A stretch of DNA of 64,000 nt from Boesenbergia rotunda (lineage: Eukaryota; Streptophyta; Magnoliopsida; Zingiberales; Zingiberaceae): NCBI GenBank assembly GCA_024364735.1, contig JAGFNQ010005219.1:62001-126000 (forward strand), read 5' to 3'. A model generated the notes under the pieces. It ran no database searches. It was not told the origin of the DNA and worked only from the letters and a program-made list of their open reading frames with translations. The stretch's first letter is position 1. Each line of letters begins with the position of its first letter. A program made the position numbers and the translations under genes. This document shows positions 1 to 11,228 of the stretch, piece by piece.

Positions 1-194
1 ACGCCTTACCCTACTTGACCTTATCAGAAAGGCTTCCCTAACGTAATATCATCTCACCTCCACCTAATACTATGTTGTTCAAGTTTTAAGTAACTCTTTC
101 GTCCTTAAACTATCCAATCCTAATTCTAAGCATAAAAACAAAACAAAAAACAATGAAAATAAACATGCAACAAGCAATTAAAACAAACAATTAT
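1..194 (-). other. Element A gag-pol spacer (non-coding)
   Basis: This is downstream of the A gag stop on the minus strand. It is AT-rich with stops in all frames. Its reverse complement lines up closely with 30770-30940 of element B, including the shared stretch around AGGTGGAGGTGAGATGATA. It is therefore a conserved part of this family rather than random decay. Confidence 0.6.
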
Positions 195-1333
195 CTAAGT
201 AATGTCACAATTGGAGTAATACTCCGGACTTTCGAAATCAGCAAGATTATGAATTAAATTTTCTAGCATATTGGCCTTATGTTTCAGGGTTTCATTTTCT
301 TGTTTCAATTTTCTGAAATTTGTCTTAACTAATTTATAGGACTCAATCACATTATTTGAGGCAAACACTGGATTTTCAAATACAGTAAATTTACCTTTGT
401 CGATTGCTTGTCCAGTATTCTTGAGGGTTCCGTTTGTTGTAGGCAGCGAAGGTTGACCCTTGCGAGTGGGGCACTGATTCTTATAGTGTCCTCTTTCGCT
501 GCACTTAAAACATATTATATGATTTTTAAATTTTGAATTTACCAAGTTGCCGTTTGATTCCATGTTGGGAATCTCCTTCTTGATTTTATTCGTCTTTCTT
601 TTCTGTTTCTTCAGCATCTTGTAGTGGTCACGAGCCCACCGGACCAGTTTTCGACGATCCCCTTCTTAGTCGTCAGATTTCGAATCTGAGTCGAACTCGA
701 GTTGTAGTTGAGGCTTATCCTTTGGTGGTTCTTTCGGAGTTTTCCCTGCAAAAGAAGCTATACCTTCCTCGACCATTGCAGTATCAGCTAGCTTATTTAG
801 CCTTAATTTAGAAAAAGATTCAAAATTAGTTACTGATTTTGTCTCCGAAAACTCGTCTACTGACTCTGGTTCGATTTTGAAGTTGGGTACGGATTCTATC
901 TCATCTTCTGATCCGAAGTCAATTTCGAAGTCGGGTGCCGAGTCTGTTTCAGGTACTTGTGCTTGAGCCGAGAATGCAAAATAACTTACCTGATCTTCTT
1001 CATCTGAGTTCTCTTGATGTAGGTTGATAAACTTCTCCCAAATTTCTCTAGCACATCCGAATGGACTGACTAGCTTGAGTTGTTCTTTGGTTAGGCCACA
1101 TTGTAGGATTGTAGTTGCTCATGCATCTGTCCCAATCTTGGTGAGCTTGGTTCATCCAGCTTGTCCCACGCAATTGATAGTCCATCTTCTGTAGGGAAGG
1201 AGAACCCCGTTTGAATGATCATCCGCATGTCCATATGGGCCTTCAAATGGGATTCCATTTGACTTCTCCAAAAACTGAAATTCTCGCCGGAGAATAGTGG
1301 TGGACGAGCCCAGTTCCACTCTTGGATGGCCAT
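195..1333 (-). pseudogene. gag: Element A gag (broken)
   Basis: This is the capsid/nucleocapsid gene of element A. The start at 1333 gives MAIQEWNWARPPLFSGENF, the usual Sirevirus-type gag opening (compare B, MAMQEGYSTARPPLLSGED). About 80 codons later the frame breaks near 1091, and an internal part of the capsid domain appears deleted. An acidic Ser/Asp/Glu-rich stretch follows in another frame (about 1020-670). The last 140 codons (617-195) hold a CCHC zinc knuckle, CFKCSERGHYKNQCP, and a predicted coiled coil near the end. It cannot make a full gag. Compared with B, A lacks the VPK-rich tail after the coiled coil. Confidence 0.8.
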
Positions 1334-1541
1334 TTAATTTAAACTGAAAATTTAAAAAAAAAAAACTTGTACCAAGACTACGTCTTGGATTAGCAGTGCG
1401 AGAAAAATAATAATAACGAAAAAATTGAGTGGTGTTGCACCAACCTCGATTAACGAGAAAAATACGAGCAAAAAAACATATTAAAATTTGACAAATCCGA
1501 AAAAATACTCAACTGGTGATTGCACCAAGTTTGAGCCACCC

Positions 1542-1553
1542 GCTCTGATACCA
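1542..1553 (-). promoter_or_regulatory. Element A primer-binding site
   Basis: On the minus strand this reads TGGTATCAGAGC, complementary to the 3' end of plant initiator Met-tRNA. It lies two bases inside the 5' LTR end, so it fixes the element's orientation and the LTR boundary at 1556. Confidence 0.9.
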
Positions 1554-1954
1554 CTTGTGGGATCGGTTAGAAATGATAGAGGGGGGTGAATATCGTTCGA
1601 TAAATTTCAGAAATACTAAGAGTAATTGCGTAGCGAAAAAACAAAAACAATTGCTAACACTTTTATTTTTACTTGGTTCGGAGTCGCAGTCGGCTCCTAC
1701 TCCAAGGCCCACGGTCCTTGACCGTTTACGACCGGCAATTCTATATTTTGCAAATGATTACAAATTGGAGTTCAAATATAGAATTAAAAACAATTACAAC
1801 ACTTAATCTAAAATTATACCGACGACCGGAAGATGGAGAGTAGTAGCCGCGGGTCATCGTTGGCGCTTGAATCATGAGCACGGAGCGTTTCGGAGCAGAG
1901 CACGTAAGGAATGCGTTGGAAGATTATTGTCTTGAAGCCTAGGGGGTGAACCCT

Positions 1955-1962
1955 TATTTATA
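1955..1962 (-). promoter_or_regulatory. TATA box of element A LTR
   Basis: TATAAATA on the minus strand, at the same place in the LTR as TATATAAA at 28451 in element B and followed by a similar downstream sequence. It probably directs LTR transcription toward gag. Confidence 0.6.
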
Positions 1963-3039
1963 CTCGTCTCTAGGGCGCCTGTGTTGAAGGGGGCGCCTGA
2001 CACGTGGTCCTTGCTATGTGAAACTCAATCCGCAGACTCGGCCAGCGCTTATCCCCTCAACCAGGGCGCCTGAGCTAACTAGGGCGCCTGTGTTAACACA
2101 GGTGGCTCAATGGCTTACGTGACGGTTTGCTTCGAGTATCTTGGAATCACCCTTTATCTGGGGCGCCTGTCTTAACACAGGCGCATAGCCAAGCAGGGCG
2201 CCTCACTCCATTGAGGTGCCTAGGAGCAGAAACCTCCATACCTTCGTTCCTGCAACCAGGGTTAATTCTAAAACACAAGAAACATATAAACGATATAAAA
2301 TTAACCATGATTTACAGCTTGAGCTATCTTGCATCTGACTTTGGGCTTCCCAAATGGAACCCTAGGTCGAACCGACGCCTAATGTTCCCTCCTACAGGGA
2401 ACGCGTCCTCACCTACTCCTCTCAGAAGATTTTACTTGTTTGCCAACCGACTCCTCCAGTTGGATTTTGCCCAATCCCCCGGATCAGGTCTTAGTGCCCA
2501 ACTTCACTCACCAGGTCTTCGGTGCCCAGTCCACGTGTAACGCCCGCCCATTTACAACCTTAATGCGGCGCTACGCAACATACCTATACGCATATGGACT
2601 TCTTAATGCAGCGGAAAAATTTTAAAACTTTATCCACATGCGTTTAAACCATGCACTTATAACTTAAATCATGTTGACACATTCTCAGCTATCATTCTTA
2701 AACATAGTGACATGGTAAACTTAGCATCATTCATAATCATATAGCATCATTCTTAAACATGTTTGCATGGTCATCATGTAAAGAGAGAAAGACATAGGAT
2801 CTTTTCTTTTCTTTTGCCAAGTCATTACCACACACACACACACTTGCCCCTCCTACTGCTTCCCTTAGTAACCTCTTGCTTGATCTGCGGTATAAGAAAA
2901 ATAAGACTATAAGCACATAGGCTTAGTAAGACCCTTTCCTACTCACTAAAACCATTCGTCACTTAAACATATGCACACGAAACATTAACATAACTTGGTG
3001 CTTAACATAAATCGTAAGCATATAAAATTACTCAGCATG

Positions 3040-3600
3040 ACATAGTTCTTAGCATAGAACATGAGCATAAAATATACTTAGCATGACATAATACATGACA
3101 TAAACATAAGCATAATCATTCTTAACATGGCGTGATACATGGCATAAACGTAAACATAAAATATACTTATCATGACATGATACATGGCATAAATATAAAC
3201 ATAAAACATACTTAGCATGGCATGATACATGGCGTAGAGATAAACATAAAACATACTTAGCATGGCATGATACATGACATAGACATAAACATAAAACATA
3301 CTTAGCATGACATGATACATGGCATAGAGATAAACATCAAACATACTTAGCATGGTATGATACATGGCATAGAGATAAGCATAAAACATACATATATAGC
3401 ATGACATGATACATGGCATAGACATAAACATCAAACATACTTAGCATGGCATGATACATGACATAGAGATAAACATCAAACATACTTAGCATGGCATGAT
3501 ACATGGCATAGAGATAAGCATAAAACATACTTAGCATGGCATGATACATGGCAAAGAGATAAACATATAACATAAACATAAAACATTTTCCATCATGGCA
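3040..3600. repeat. Tandem repeat array inside G1
   Basis: About a dozen imperfect units of roughly 35-50 bp, built on CTTAGCATGACATGATACAT followed by GGCATAGAGATAAACAT. The periodic open frames here (Met-Tyr-His-rich) are a by-product of the repeat and are not genes. Matching arrays occur in G2 (about 11870-12090) and, on the other strand, in G3 LTRs (about 34670-34970 and 40460-40760). Confidence 0.85.
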
Positions 3601-3784
3601 TAATGCATAACATGAATGAATGCATGAGTCAAATGCATATACATAAGGATGCTTAATTTTTAAAATCATACTTTTAAATACTTAAACATAATCATAACAT
3701 CATTGGGGTCCCCGGCTTGTACCACATACATACATCATATGCGTGCATCCCTAAGTAAATACGAGGTAGCTAGTCTCGACCTAC

Positions 3785-4165
3785 TAGGGTAAGGACAGCT
3801 TCGGTAGTCCCAGAACCGTGGACAGTATAGTCGGTAGTCCAGAACCGGGGCGTTCTTAAGGTGCCCATCCATGTTGGACAGCTTCGGTAGTCCCAGAACC
3901 GTGGACAGCATAGTCGGTAGTCCAGAACCGGGGCGTTCTTAAGGTGCCCATCCCTTGGACCCTTATTTCGGTCCGGTACAAGCCCATTCATAAAGTAAAA
4001 TAACTTTGCATGCTTCATCATTCATAGACATTCATGACATAAACATAATCTTGTTTCATGAAACATAGCATAAGAGTAGGAACAGCTGCGGTAGTTCCAG
4101 AACCGTGGACAGCTTCGGTAGTCTAGAACCGAGGCGTTCTTAAGGTGCCCATCCCTTAGCATGAC
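3785..4165. repeat. Repeated CGGTAGTCC..AGAACCG motif in G1
   Basis: Several copies of a block around CGGTAGTCCCAGAACCGTGG and GGCGTTCTTAAGGTGCCCAT lie close together. CGGT and ACCG can pair around the centre of each block, giving a small hairpin. The same cluster occurs in G2 (about 12270-12600) and in both G3 LTRs (about 34255-34425 and 40060-40220), so it is a conserved part of this LTR family. Confidence 0.7.
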
Positions 4166-6118
4166 ATAAACATACTTAACATTTCATCATTCATACTTAT
4201 CCTTATTCATAAGGTATGTCATGCTTTATCTCATTTTGTCTTAGAGCCATGATTATCATTTTCATTTATCATCTTCATTCTTAAACATAGCATACGTACA
4301 TATTATTCATAAAGCATGGCATACATACATATCATTCATAAATCATGGCATATATACATATCATTCATAAGTCATGGCATACCTACATAATTAGCATCTT
4401 AATTCATAAAACATGCATGGTCATGGTACATAGGAAAACATGCCTAGATCCTTTCATACATGATACATTTCCTTAGGTTCATAGCACATAGTCCAAACAT
4501 TTGTGAATCATCATAACAAATGACCTAACATACAAGTCATGACACATAAGCTAGGGTTTTAATTGACATAAAATTCTTCCAACATACTTAAACATACACA
4601 TCCATCATAGTACCCTCTATAAACATGCATCCTTGTGGTCTTAACCCAACCCAAACCCTAAATTTCAAGGTTGGCCGAAAGTCCCATAGAAGGTGGCTCC
4701 ATCATTCAATTAACATAAAAGGTTCCATGAGTAAAATATAACCCATACATTTCATACTAAACCATAGGAAGCCCTTAAGCCCCATAATTCGAGCTAACCC
4801 TAATTTCCTTGCCCTAGAATTCCTGTTGGCCGAAACCCTAAGGACCTAGTTCCTTGGGAAAAATTCATATAACACACAATCAATATCCATTAGATCATAG
4901 AGGAACATATAAACATGCTTGAAGGGTTAAATTTTTAAATCTAACCATAGGACATGGAGGATGGCCGAAACCCTCAAGGCTTTAGGGTGCCACAAACATT
5001 CCCTAAGTCATAATCCATACTTTACATATCATAATAAAACATTAAGGAGCATGAATAAGAGTTTACATCATCCCTAAGCCCCCTTTTAAGCCTTGGCCGA
5101 AACCCCTTAACAAGCCCTAGCCCTAGTTTCTTCACATGTAGTCCAAACAAATTCTTATATCATGAAATCAACTTGAAAAACCATTATACCACAGGTGAGG
5201 GGGTCTTACTTTGGGTTATCTTGGTTTGTAGACCTTAAAAAGAGAAAATGATGAAGACCTTGTTGCCCCTTGATCACCCTTAGCCCTTTGTAGTCTTGTA
5301 GATAGCCCTTAGATCTTGAAGATTAAGCCTTCTTGTGAAGTTTTTCCAAAGGGGAAACCCCCTTGTGGGTTTCGGCTAGATGGAGGAAGAAGGAGGGAGA
5401 GGAAAAGTCTTGGTGGAAGAGAAGAAGAAAACAACAACTTAAGTGCCAAGTTTTCGATTCCTTTCCTCATCCCTCTCATTTATACTCAATGAAGAGGGGC
5501 AAGTGAAGAGTCATGGTGTCTCTTCCCTTGATGACTCTTCATTTTCCCTAAGCCTTAACCAAAATCCACTTCATTCTCTACTAGTACTCCCTTGCTAGGT
5601 GAATTGGCTAGTACATGCATGGTGGTACCATAGGTCCAAGGTTCAATCCTTGGTGCATGCACTTTATTTTTACTTCATTTTATTTTTTATTTTTCTTTTA
5701 ATTTCGAAAATTCCCCTAAGACTCACCCATAATTATGCTAATATTCCTAATTAAAACTCATTTATATTTATATTAAATTCTACCTAAAATCCACTAATAA
5801 CCATGGTACTAGAAAAGCCCATATAAGGCCCATTAGTACTTAGCTTCTCAATTTAAATAGGAAAAAATCATGGATAACTAGGCTAAAGGTCGTACTAATA
5901 TTTCTAGGTTCCTCAAGACTATCTAGACATGATCAATATTTTTAAAGAAAATATTGAGAGAATTTTCCGGGTCGTTACACCACGACTTAGTGCCTAGTGT
6001 ACCTAGGACTTTTCCTGCACACTTGATTAACATTGTTAGATCACAACAAGACCTTAACTTCTGAACCCTTTGCCATTATCAAAACACAGGTTTAACTTCG
6101 GTGCTTCCAGCTCCAACA

Positions 6119-6213
6119 CATACTGCTTGCTCTGCGGCCGACAGGTAGACAAATAAGGTCTCCCCTTCCACCGGTTTGTAGAGGATGGGGAGAGCAGCGA
6201 GATAAGTCTTCAA
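6119..6213. other. 95-bp stretch between divergent elements A and B
   Basis: This lies between the LTR start of A (minus) and the LTR start of B (plus). I see no gene, repeat or similarity to other parts of the window. It is the only sequence in the window not assigned to a retrotransposon, so it is a candidate remnant of the DNA that predates the insertions. Confidence 0.5.
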
Positions 6214-6601
6214 TGTTCGTGTCGGAAGCACCAAAGTCAAACCTGTGTTTTGATAATGGCAAAGAGTTCAGAAGTTAAGGTGTGTTGTGATCTAACAAGG
6301 TTAATCAAGTATGTAGGAAAAGTCCTAGGTACACTAGGCACTAAGGGCTGGTTCTATGAATTGGGCACTAAGACCTGGTGAGTGAAGCTGGGCACTAAGA
6401 CGTGGTGAGTGAAGTTGGGCACTAAGACCTGGTCGGGGACTGGGCACCAAAGACCTGGTGAGTGAAGCTGGGCACTAAGACCTAGTGAGTGAAGCTAGGC
6501 AAAAGTCCAACCGGAGGAGTCGGTTGGCAAACAGGTAAACTCTCTAGAGAGGAGTAGGTGAGGACGCGTTCCCCATAGGAGGGAACATTAGGCGTCGGTT
6601 C
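6214..6601 (+). repeat. Element B 5' LTR, first piece
   Basis: It starts TGTTCGTGTCGGAAGCACC and matches the start of A's LTR (TGTTGGAGCTGGAAGCACC) and the following bases. It stops at 6601, where element C inserted; GGTTC at 6597-6601 is the target copy. Between about 6360 and 6510 there are five imperfect tandem units of about 27 bp around GGGCACTAAGACCTGGTGAG, a minisatellite-like block that is shorter in A. Confidence 0.8.
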
Positions 6602-8795
6602 TGTTAGGATGTATACTAAAAGCCTTGCCTTTTGGGTATGGTCATGCAGATTTTGAAAGAGAATCACAACTACACTAGGTGCCTGTTTAATTAGTACATG
6701 CATAAAGTCCATTACTTTGCATTATAGATAACATGGTGTGTGGTATCACACGAAAGATCATGTTATCAGTTCCTTACCTAGTATAAGTAGAGACTCACAA
6801 CCGAGATGGAATTGGACAAACCATTGGGATGGTTGTAGTGTAATTAGGTGTGGTTGGTCTTGACCATAGAATTACACTAGTGTGCTTTGAGTACATTGAG
6901 CAGGACCAAAACCAGAGGTTATCCAATTTGTACTGACTCGATAATTGGATAGGACATCAAATTTTATTATGGAGTACGATTCCTTAATCCCGATATAATA
7001 ACGGACATATGTTTTTAATTATTGTCTCTTTGATTTACCAATTGGTGAGATCTATTCTGTTAGATCGATATGCCCGGTAAGTTGGGAGATAATATTAATA
7101 ATATGATGTGCTGTTGATTATTGACGGAATCCGTGTCCTGGTGAGTCGGGATGATGATGCCCCCTTGATGAGCTCAAAAGGTTCATCATGCTAAACCCTG
7201 CAGGTGGATTGGATCCGGCATAATAATAAGGTTGAGTGGTACAAATCAAGGATCCAGAAGTTAATTAATTTGAATTGTCAGTAATTTAAATTAATTAATG
7301 GGCATTCGATATCTTAAACACGGGGGGTGGACGACTCGTAATAAGTGGAGCCCATATGTAAATATGGGATTGGTGAGATAATTCAATGAGGATCCTTTAG
7401 TAGAATGGATCTGCATTAATGGACCGGGTTTGGATCCATTAGCAGGCCAAGATCCAACTCCTCCTCATGGTCCCTATCGTAGCCCTATATATACCCTATG
7501 GTGGTATGAAACTAAGAGGTTAATCAATCCAATTAATTAATCCAATGAAACACATGACAACCCTAGGTATTCTTCTCTCTCTCGTTCGAAGGTGCGACGC
7601 CGAATAGCATGCGTTGTTCTTCTCCACTCAAATCTCCTGCTTGCAGCAGATTAAATTGCTCACGCTGTGAGCAATTAAATTGCTTGGAGAGGAATTAAAT
7701 TGCTTGGAGAGCAATTTAATTGAGGCACGGCACTTGAAATTGCCTCACGTAATTTCATGATTGTAGAGCAATTTAATTGCCACAAGGAAATTGAAATTGC
7801 CTCACACAATTTCATGCTTGGAGAGCAATTTAATTGCCACACGGCAATTGAAATTGCCTCACACGATTTCATGGTGGAGTAGAAAAAGTTGCTCACGGCA
7901 ACTTGGAGAAACGGCGCCGACTTTTGTGGAGAGGAAAAGATGCTCACGGCATCTTGTTCGTCACTGCCGGCTGTGGGATGTGGAGAGTCCAAGGTTGTTC
8001 ACGCCTCTCTTCTCCAAGGTTTTCTCCAAGGCAGCAATTTGGCTTAAAGTGGCAACATTGCAAGTTGCCTAAGGAAGCAAATTCGTGCTCACGGTGGAGA
8101 AAACGGAGCTTGGTGTTGAGAACGCAAGTTGGAGTTGTGGAGTTGCTCAGAACACAAGTTGCTCTCGCGACTTGGAGTTGCTCAGAACACAGGAAATCCA
8201 AGATACTTGTTGATCGGGCGTCGATGGTGGAGGAATGGAGTAGTAGGGTTTGTGTTTGGATTATCTTCTTCCTTTGTGTGGCTGGCGACAACAAAACCTA
8301 GGGTATTGTTGGCTGGCACAAAAAGAAGGAAGAAAAGGGATCAACTTGGTGACCACGGATCTTGGTAGATCGTCGCCCAAACGACGTCCAAGAGGGGAGG
8401 GTCATATGGTAGAAGATCGTAAGGTAATGGAATGTATAATTCTTCCTTTGGCTCCTTATGTTATTTTGTACCTTGTTTATTTGCCTCGTCATTTCATGTG
8501 AGTTATTTAATTATTTTGATTGTAAATCATAGCCAATAATTAATTAACTGGACCCCAACCATAAACACAAAAGTCGGACATCCACTCGTCGTCTTTTCCG
8601 CGGTTGAACGGTCGAGCAAATTTTAAGGCCCGGTCTTTGTGATTGGCAGAGTTGTAATTTGGAGCGTTCGATACGACACAAGATGGTCGTTGGGAGACAG
8701 GTCTCCATTCGGATTAATTTTAATCCATAGACATAGAGAGGTCTCTCAGAACGACCAAGTATTTGCTTAGGAAACCCGTCAAGTCATATCCAACA
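6602..8795 (+). mobile_element. Copia element C, complete LTR
   Basis: A 2194-bp LTR with TGTTAGGATGTATAC...CCAACA ends, flanked by GGTTC on both sides (6597-6601 and 8796-8800). By itself this looks like a solo LTR inserted in B's LTR. However, another C LTR tail (8943-9471) with a primer-binding site and internal region follows only 147 bp later, and a third tail ends at 15705. The piece is therefore part of a rearranged C locus. TATATATA at 7486-7493 is the likely TATA box, giving plus orientation. The AATTTAATTGC-type repeats at 7660-7880 are internal to the LTR. Confidence 0.85.
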
Positions 8796-8942
8796 GGTTC
8801 GACCTAGGGTTCCATTTGGGAAGCCCAAAGTTAGAACCAAGATAGCTAAGGCTGTAAATCATAGTTAATTTTATATCGTTTATATGTTTCTTGTGTTTTG
8901 GAACTAACCATGGTTGCAGGAACGAAGGTATGGATGTTTCTG
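8796..8942 (+). repeat. Extra copy of element B LTR segment
   Basis: These 147 bp match 15706-15850 (both read GACCTAGG, then CCATTTGGGAAGCCCAAAG) and also part of A's LTR. They begin with the target copy GGTTC and stop abruptly at 8942 inside a TCTGCTCC stretch. From there a second C LTR tail starts. The segment is therefore present twice on this side of B's LTR. Confidence 0.8.
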
Positions 8943-9471
8943 CTCCCTTTGTGTGGCCGGCGGCAACAAGACCTAGGGTATTGTTGGTTGGCGCAAGGAG
9001 AAGGAAGAAGAGGGATCGACTTGGTGACCACGGATCTTGGTAGATCGTCACCCACACGACGTCCAAGAGGGGAGGGTCATAGAGTAGAAGATCCTAAGGT
9101 AATGGAAGGTATAATTCTTCCTTTGGCTTCTTATGTTATTTTGTGCCTTGTTTATTTGCCTCGTCATTTCATGTGAGTTATTTAATTATTTTGATTGTAA
9201 ATCATAGCCAATAATTAATTAACTAGACCCCGACCATAAACACAAAAGTTGGTGATCCACTCGTCGCCTTTTCCGCGGTCGAACGGTCGTGCAAATTACA
9301 AGGCCCGATCTTTGTGATTGGCCAAGTTGTAATTTGGATCGTTCTATACGGCACGAGATGGTCATTGGGAGACGGGTCTCCATTCGGATTAATTTTTAAT
9401 CCGTAGACATGGAGAGATCTCTCGAAACGACCAAGTATTCGCTTAGGAAACCCGCCAACCCATACCCAACA
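8943..9471 (+). repeat. Element C LTR tail (5' LTR remnant)
   Basis: This is near-identical to about 8272-8795, starting at CTTTGTGTGGC and ending CCCAACA. It lacks the first roughly 1.67 kb of the LTR. It is followed directly by a primer-binding site and gag, so it is the 3' end of the functional 5' LTR of C, with its front missing. Confidence 0.8.
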
Positions 9472-9473
9472 AT

Positions 9474-9485
9474 TGGTATCAGAGC
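9474..9485 (+). promoter_or_regulatory. Element C primer-binding site
   Basis: TGGTATCAGAGC two bases after the LTR end, complementary to initiator Met-tRNA. It confirms plus orientation. Confidence 0.9.
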
Positions 9486-10522
9486 TGAGGTTTTCGGCTT
9501 TGTGTGTTTAAGGATTGGTTAATTTTTTACATTTTCATACATTTTATTTTGCTGGATGATATGTGGATGTGCGTAGGCTAACTTTGTGTTGCAAGCACTA
9601 GATTCCAACTTATCATGGCCAAATAATTGATGTGTGTGATGATTGTGCAAATTATTGTAATTAATTAATCCTCAGGATTGACGAGGCTAGGTATTTAATT
9701 TTTGTAATTAAATACGGCACATGTTTAGTCGAGCTATTTATTTTACTTTCGATCTAGTTTTCATGTACACTCCTTTGTGGAGTATAGGATCGATGAAGTA
9801 AATAATTAGCTAGTCATTTCGGCTCGGAGATCCCTCAAGGTGGCTTGCACATAAGGAAGGGGGAAGCGGACGAAGTGACGACACGACTGGAGGCGCATTA
9901 GAGACCAAGGGCCTTGAAAGTTGGAAAATCTAGGATTTTCTGTATTTTTCATATATTGGTTATGTGCTTGGTTGTGTGGTTGTGCTAGTAAAATTCCTCA
10001 ACATAAATTACATAGTGGGAGAGGGACCCTAAGGGTCCCACGGCCTCCATTGCAATCTGATATGTGATGCGAACAAGCCCGCGCGTTGGCTTTGAGTACT
10101 TTCCTACATAACGGATAGGCTTGTTCTGCGGATCAGAAGATCAGAAAAGATTATTGAAGAGCGTGTGCACTTCCCCAACGAAAGACACATAATCATAAAT
10201 AATTCTCTTAGTGTCCTGCAATGGTAAACACTTAGATACAATTATTAGTATCCTCCCTAACGGAGTCACTGCTAATAACTTGTAGGGTCGAAGTTGACCA
10301 ACTATTAGTCTTACTTGTCAAAAAGTTAGGTTGACAAGATAGTAAGATTAATGGGTAAAACCTTCTCGAACGAATGTAGGGTTTGTATATGTCCACACTA
10401 ACGTGGCATGCAAGTTCTCGGTGTTTGAGATGTTGGTTGATTTCGAAAATTTATTGTTTTGAGGAATCAATTTATTTTCGATTTCTAAAGTAGTGTATGT
10501 TGTGATTCTCAGGTTTTTCATA
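9486..10522 (+). other. Element C untranslated leader
   Basis: About 1 kb between the primer-binding site and the gag start. It is AT-rich and contains no convincing reading frame. I see nothing else in it. Confidence 0.6.
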
Positions 10523-11223
10523 ATGGCCTTTAACCCACTAGCAACAATACTTAAGGAAAATAAACTTACTGACCCAAATTACATAGACTGGAAAAGAAAC
10601 CTAAACATTGTCCTTACTGATAAAGAGTACAAATATGTACTCTTCGAAGAATGTCCTGAAGATGATAGCCCACCTCAATGAGATTAAGGATCTTGGAGGA
10701 CAAATTGACCGGGAAACCCAGGTCGATATAATACTCCAATCTCTGCCTAGAAGTTTTGAGCAGTTCTAGCTCAACTATAACATGAATAAGCATGGGTATA
10801 CGTTGAGGGAACTACTAGGAGAGCTCCAGGTGGCAGAGGGGCTCTTTCGTCAGGGTTCGCAGGCCTTGATCACTCAGAAGGTTTCTACTTCTGTGCCGAA
10901 AGGCAGGAAGAAGAAGAAACAAGGTGAGTCCAAGAAGGCAGCAGAATCGCAGGGACCTTTGGCTGGTGTGAAGAAACTGAAAGGCAAGTACTTCACGAGC
11001 CAGCAGGATGGACATTGGAAGGCAAACTGTCCCCGTCGTCAAGAGGAAGGTATATCTTTTTTCTTTTGTCGTTATAACATATTTAGCGGTGTTATCTACC
11101 GGTACATGGTGTGTAGATACAGATGTCACTAAACATGTTTGCAATTCTTTGCAAGGGTTCCAGGAAGCCCAACGACTAGCTGAGAAAGAGATTACTGTGT
11201 ACAAGGGATATGCTACGGAGGTG
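10523..11223 (+). pseudogene. gag: Element C gag (broken)
   Basis: It starts MAFNPLATILKENKL, a typical copia gag N-terminus, and stays open for about 50 codons. At about 10677 it jumps, out of frame, to a later part of gag (a segment around QSLPRSFEQF), so most of the capsid domain is deleted. A Lys-rich linker and a ruined zinc knuckle follow: only the DGHWKANCP half remains of the CCHC box, with the first two cysteines replaced. A solo gypsy LTR (G2) then interrupts the protease region. No functional gag can be made. Confidence 0.75.
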
Positions 11224-11228
11224 GCGAC

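Larger units (their letters stand above)
2536..5979 (-). mobile_element. Solo LTR G1 of a gypsy (chromovirus-like) element
   Basis: A 3444-bp LTR with TGTAAC...GTTACA ends and a perfect 5-bp target duplication CCACG at 2531-2535 and 5980-5984. It is the reverse complement of the LTR type seen in G3 (32152-35479), so it is in minus orientation. No internal sequence is left, as expected after LTR-LTR recombination. It sits inside the LTR of element A and is therefore younger. The left end includes a (CA)n tract near 2830. The right part (about 5210-5500) holds the promoter end, with TATAAAT on the minus strand at 5478-5484. Confidence 0.93.
1..6118 (-). mobile_element. Element A: 5' part of a Sirevirus-like Ty1/copia retrotransposon
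   Basis: Read on the minus strand it runs 5' LTR (6118 to 1556), primer-binding site, gag, then a gag-pol spacer that leaves the window at base 1. The LTR has TGTTGGAG...CCCACA ends. The leader, gag and spacer match element B (plus strand, from 6214), so A and B are the same or closely related families. Pol and the 3' LTR lie outside. The LTR is interrupted by solo gypsy LTR G1. The target duplication should be CATAC (6119-6123), which can only be confirmed outside the window. The Sirevirus label rests on gag style, LTR palindromes and similarity to B, not on pol. Confidence 0.82.
1556..6118 (-). repeat. Element A 5' LTR, split by solo LTR G1
   Basis: The LTR is about 1.1 kb once the 3444-bp G1 insertion and its 5-bp target copy are removed. 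On the minus strand it begins TGTTGGAGCTGGAAGCACC at 6118 and ends CCCACA at 1556. It carries many short GGCGCC-centred repeats (about 1975-2225), such as GGGCGCCTG and CAGGCGCC, which can pair into hairpins. Its sequence matches the pieces of element B's LTR at 6214-6601, 15706-15994 and 28314-28865. Confidence 0.85.

Noticed and set aside
1542..1553. TGGTATCAGAGC sites as parts of tRNA genes
   Set aside because: No cloverleaf or A/B boxes nearby; each lies directly next to an LTR end, so they are primer-binding sites.
2828..2845. Short (CA)n run as a notable microsatellite
   Set aside because: It is short and lies within the G1 LTR; similar short CA tracts occur at the same place in G2.
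3078..3669. Long Met/Tyr/His-rich open frames on the minus strand
   Set aside because: They are produced by the tandem repeat array in solo LTR G1, differ in frame from one another and have no counterpart with conserved protein sequence in the other LTRs.
10815..11204. A 129-codon minus-strand frame opposite C gag
   Set aside because: It is the shadow of broken gag on the other strand and shows no family features.
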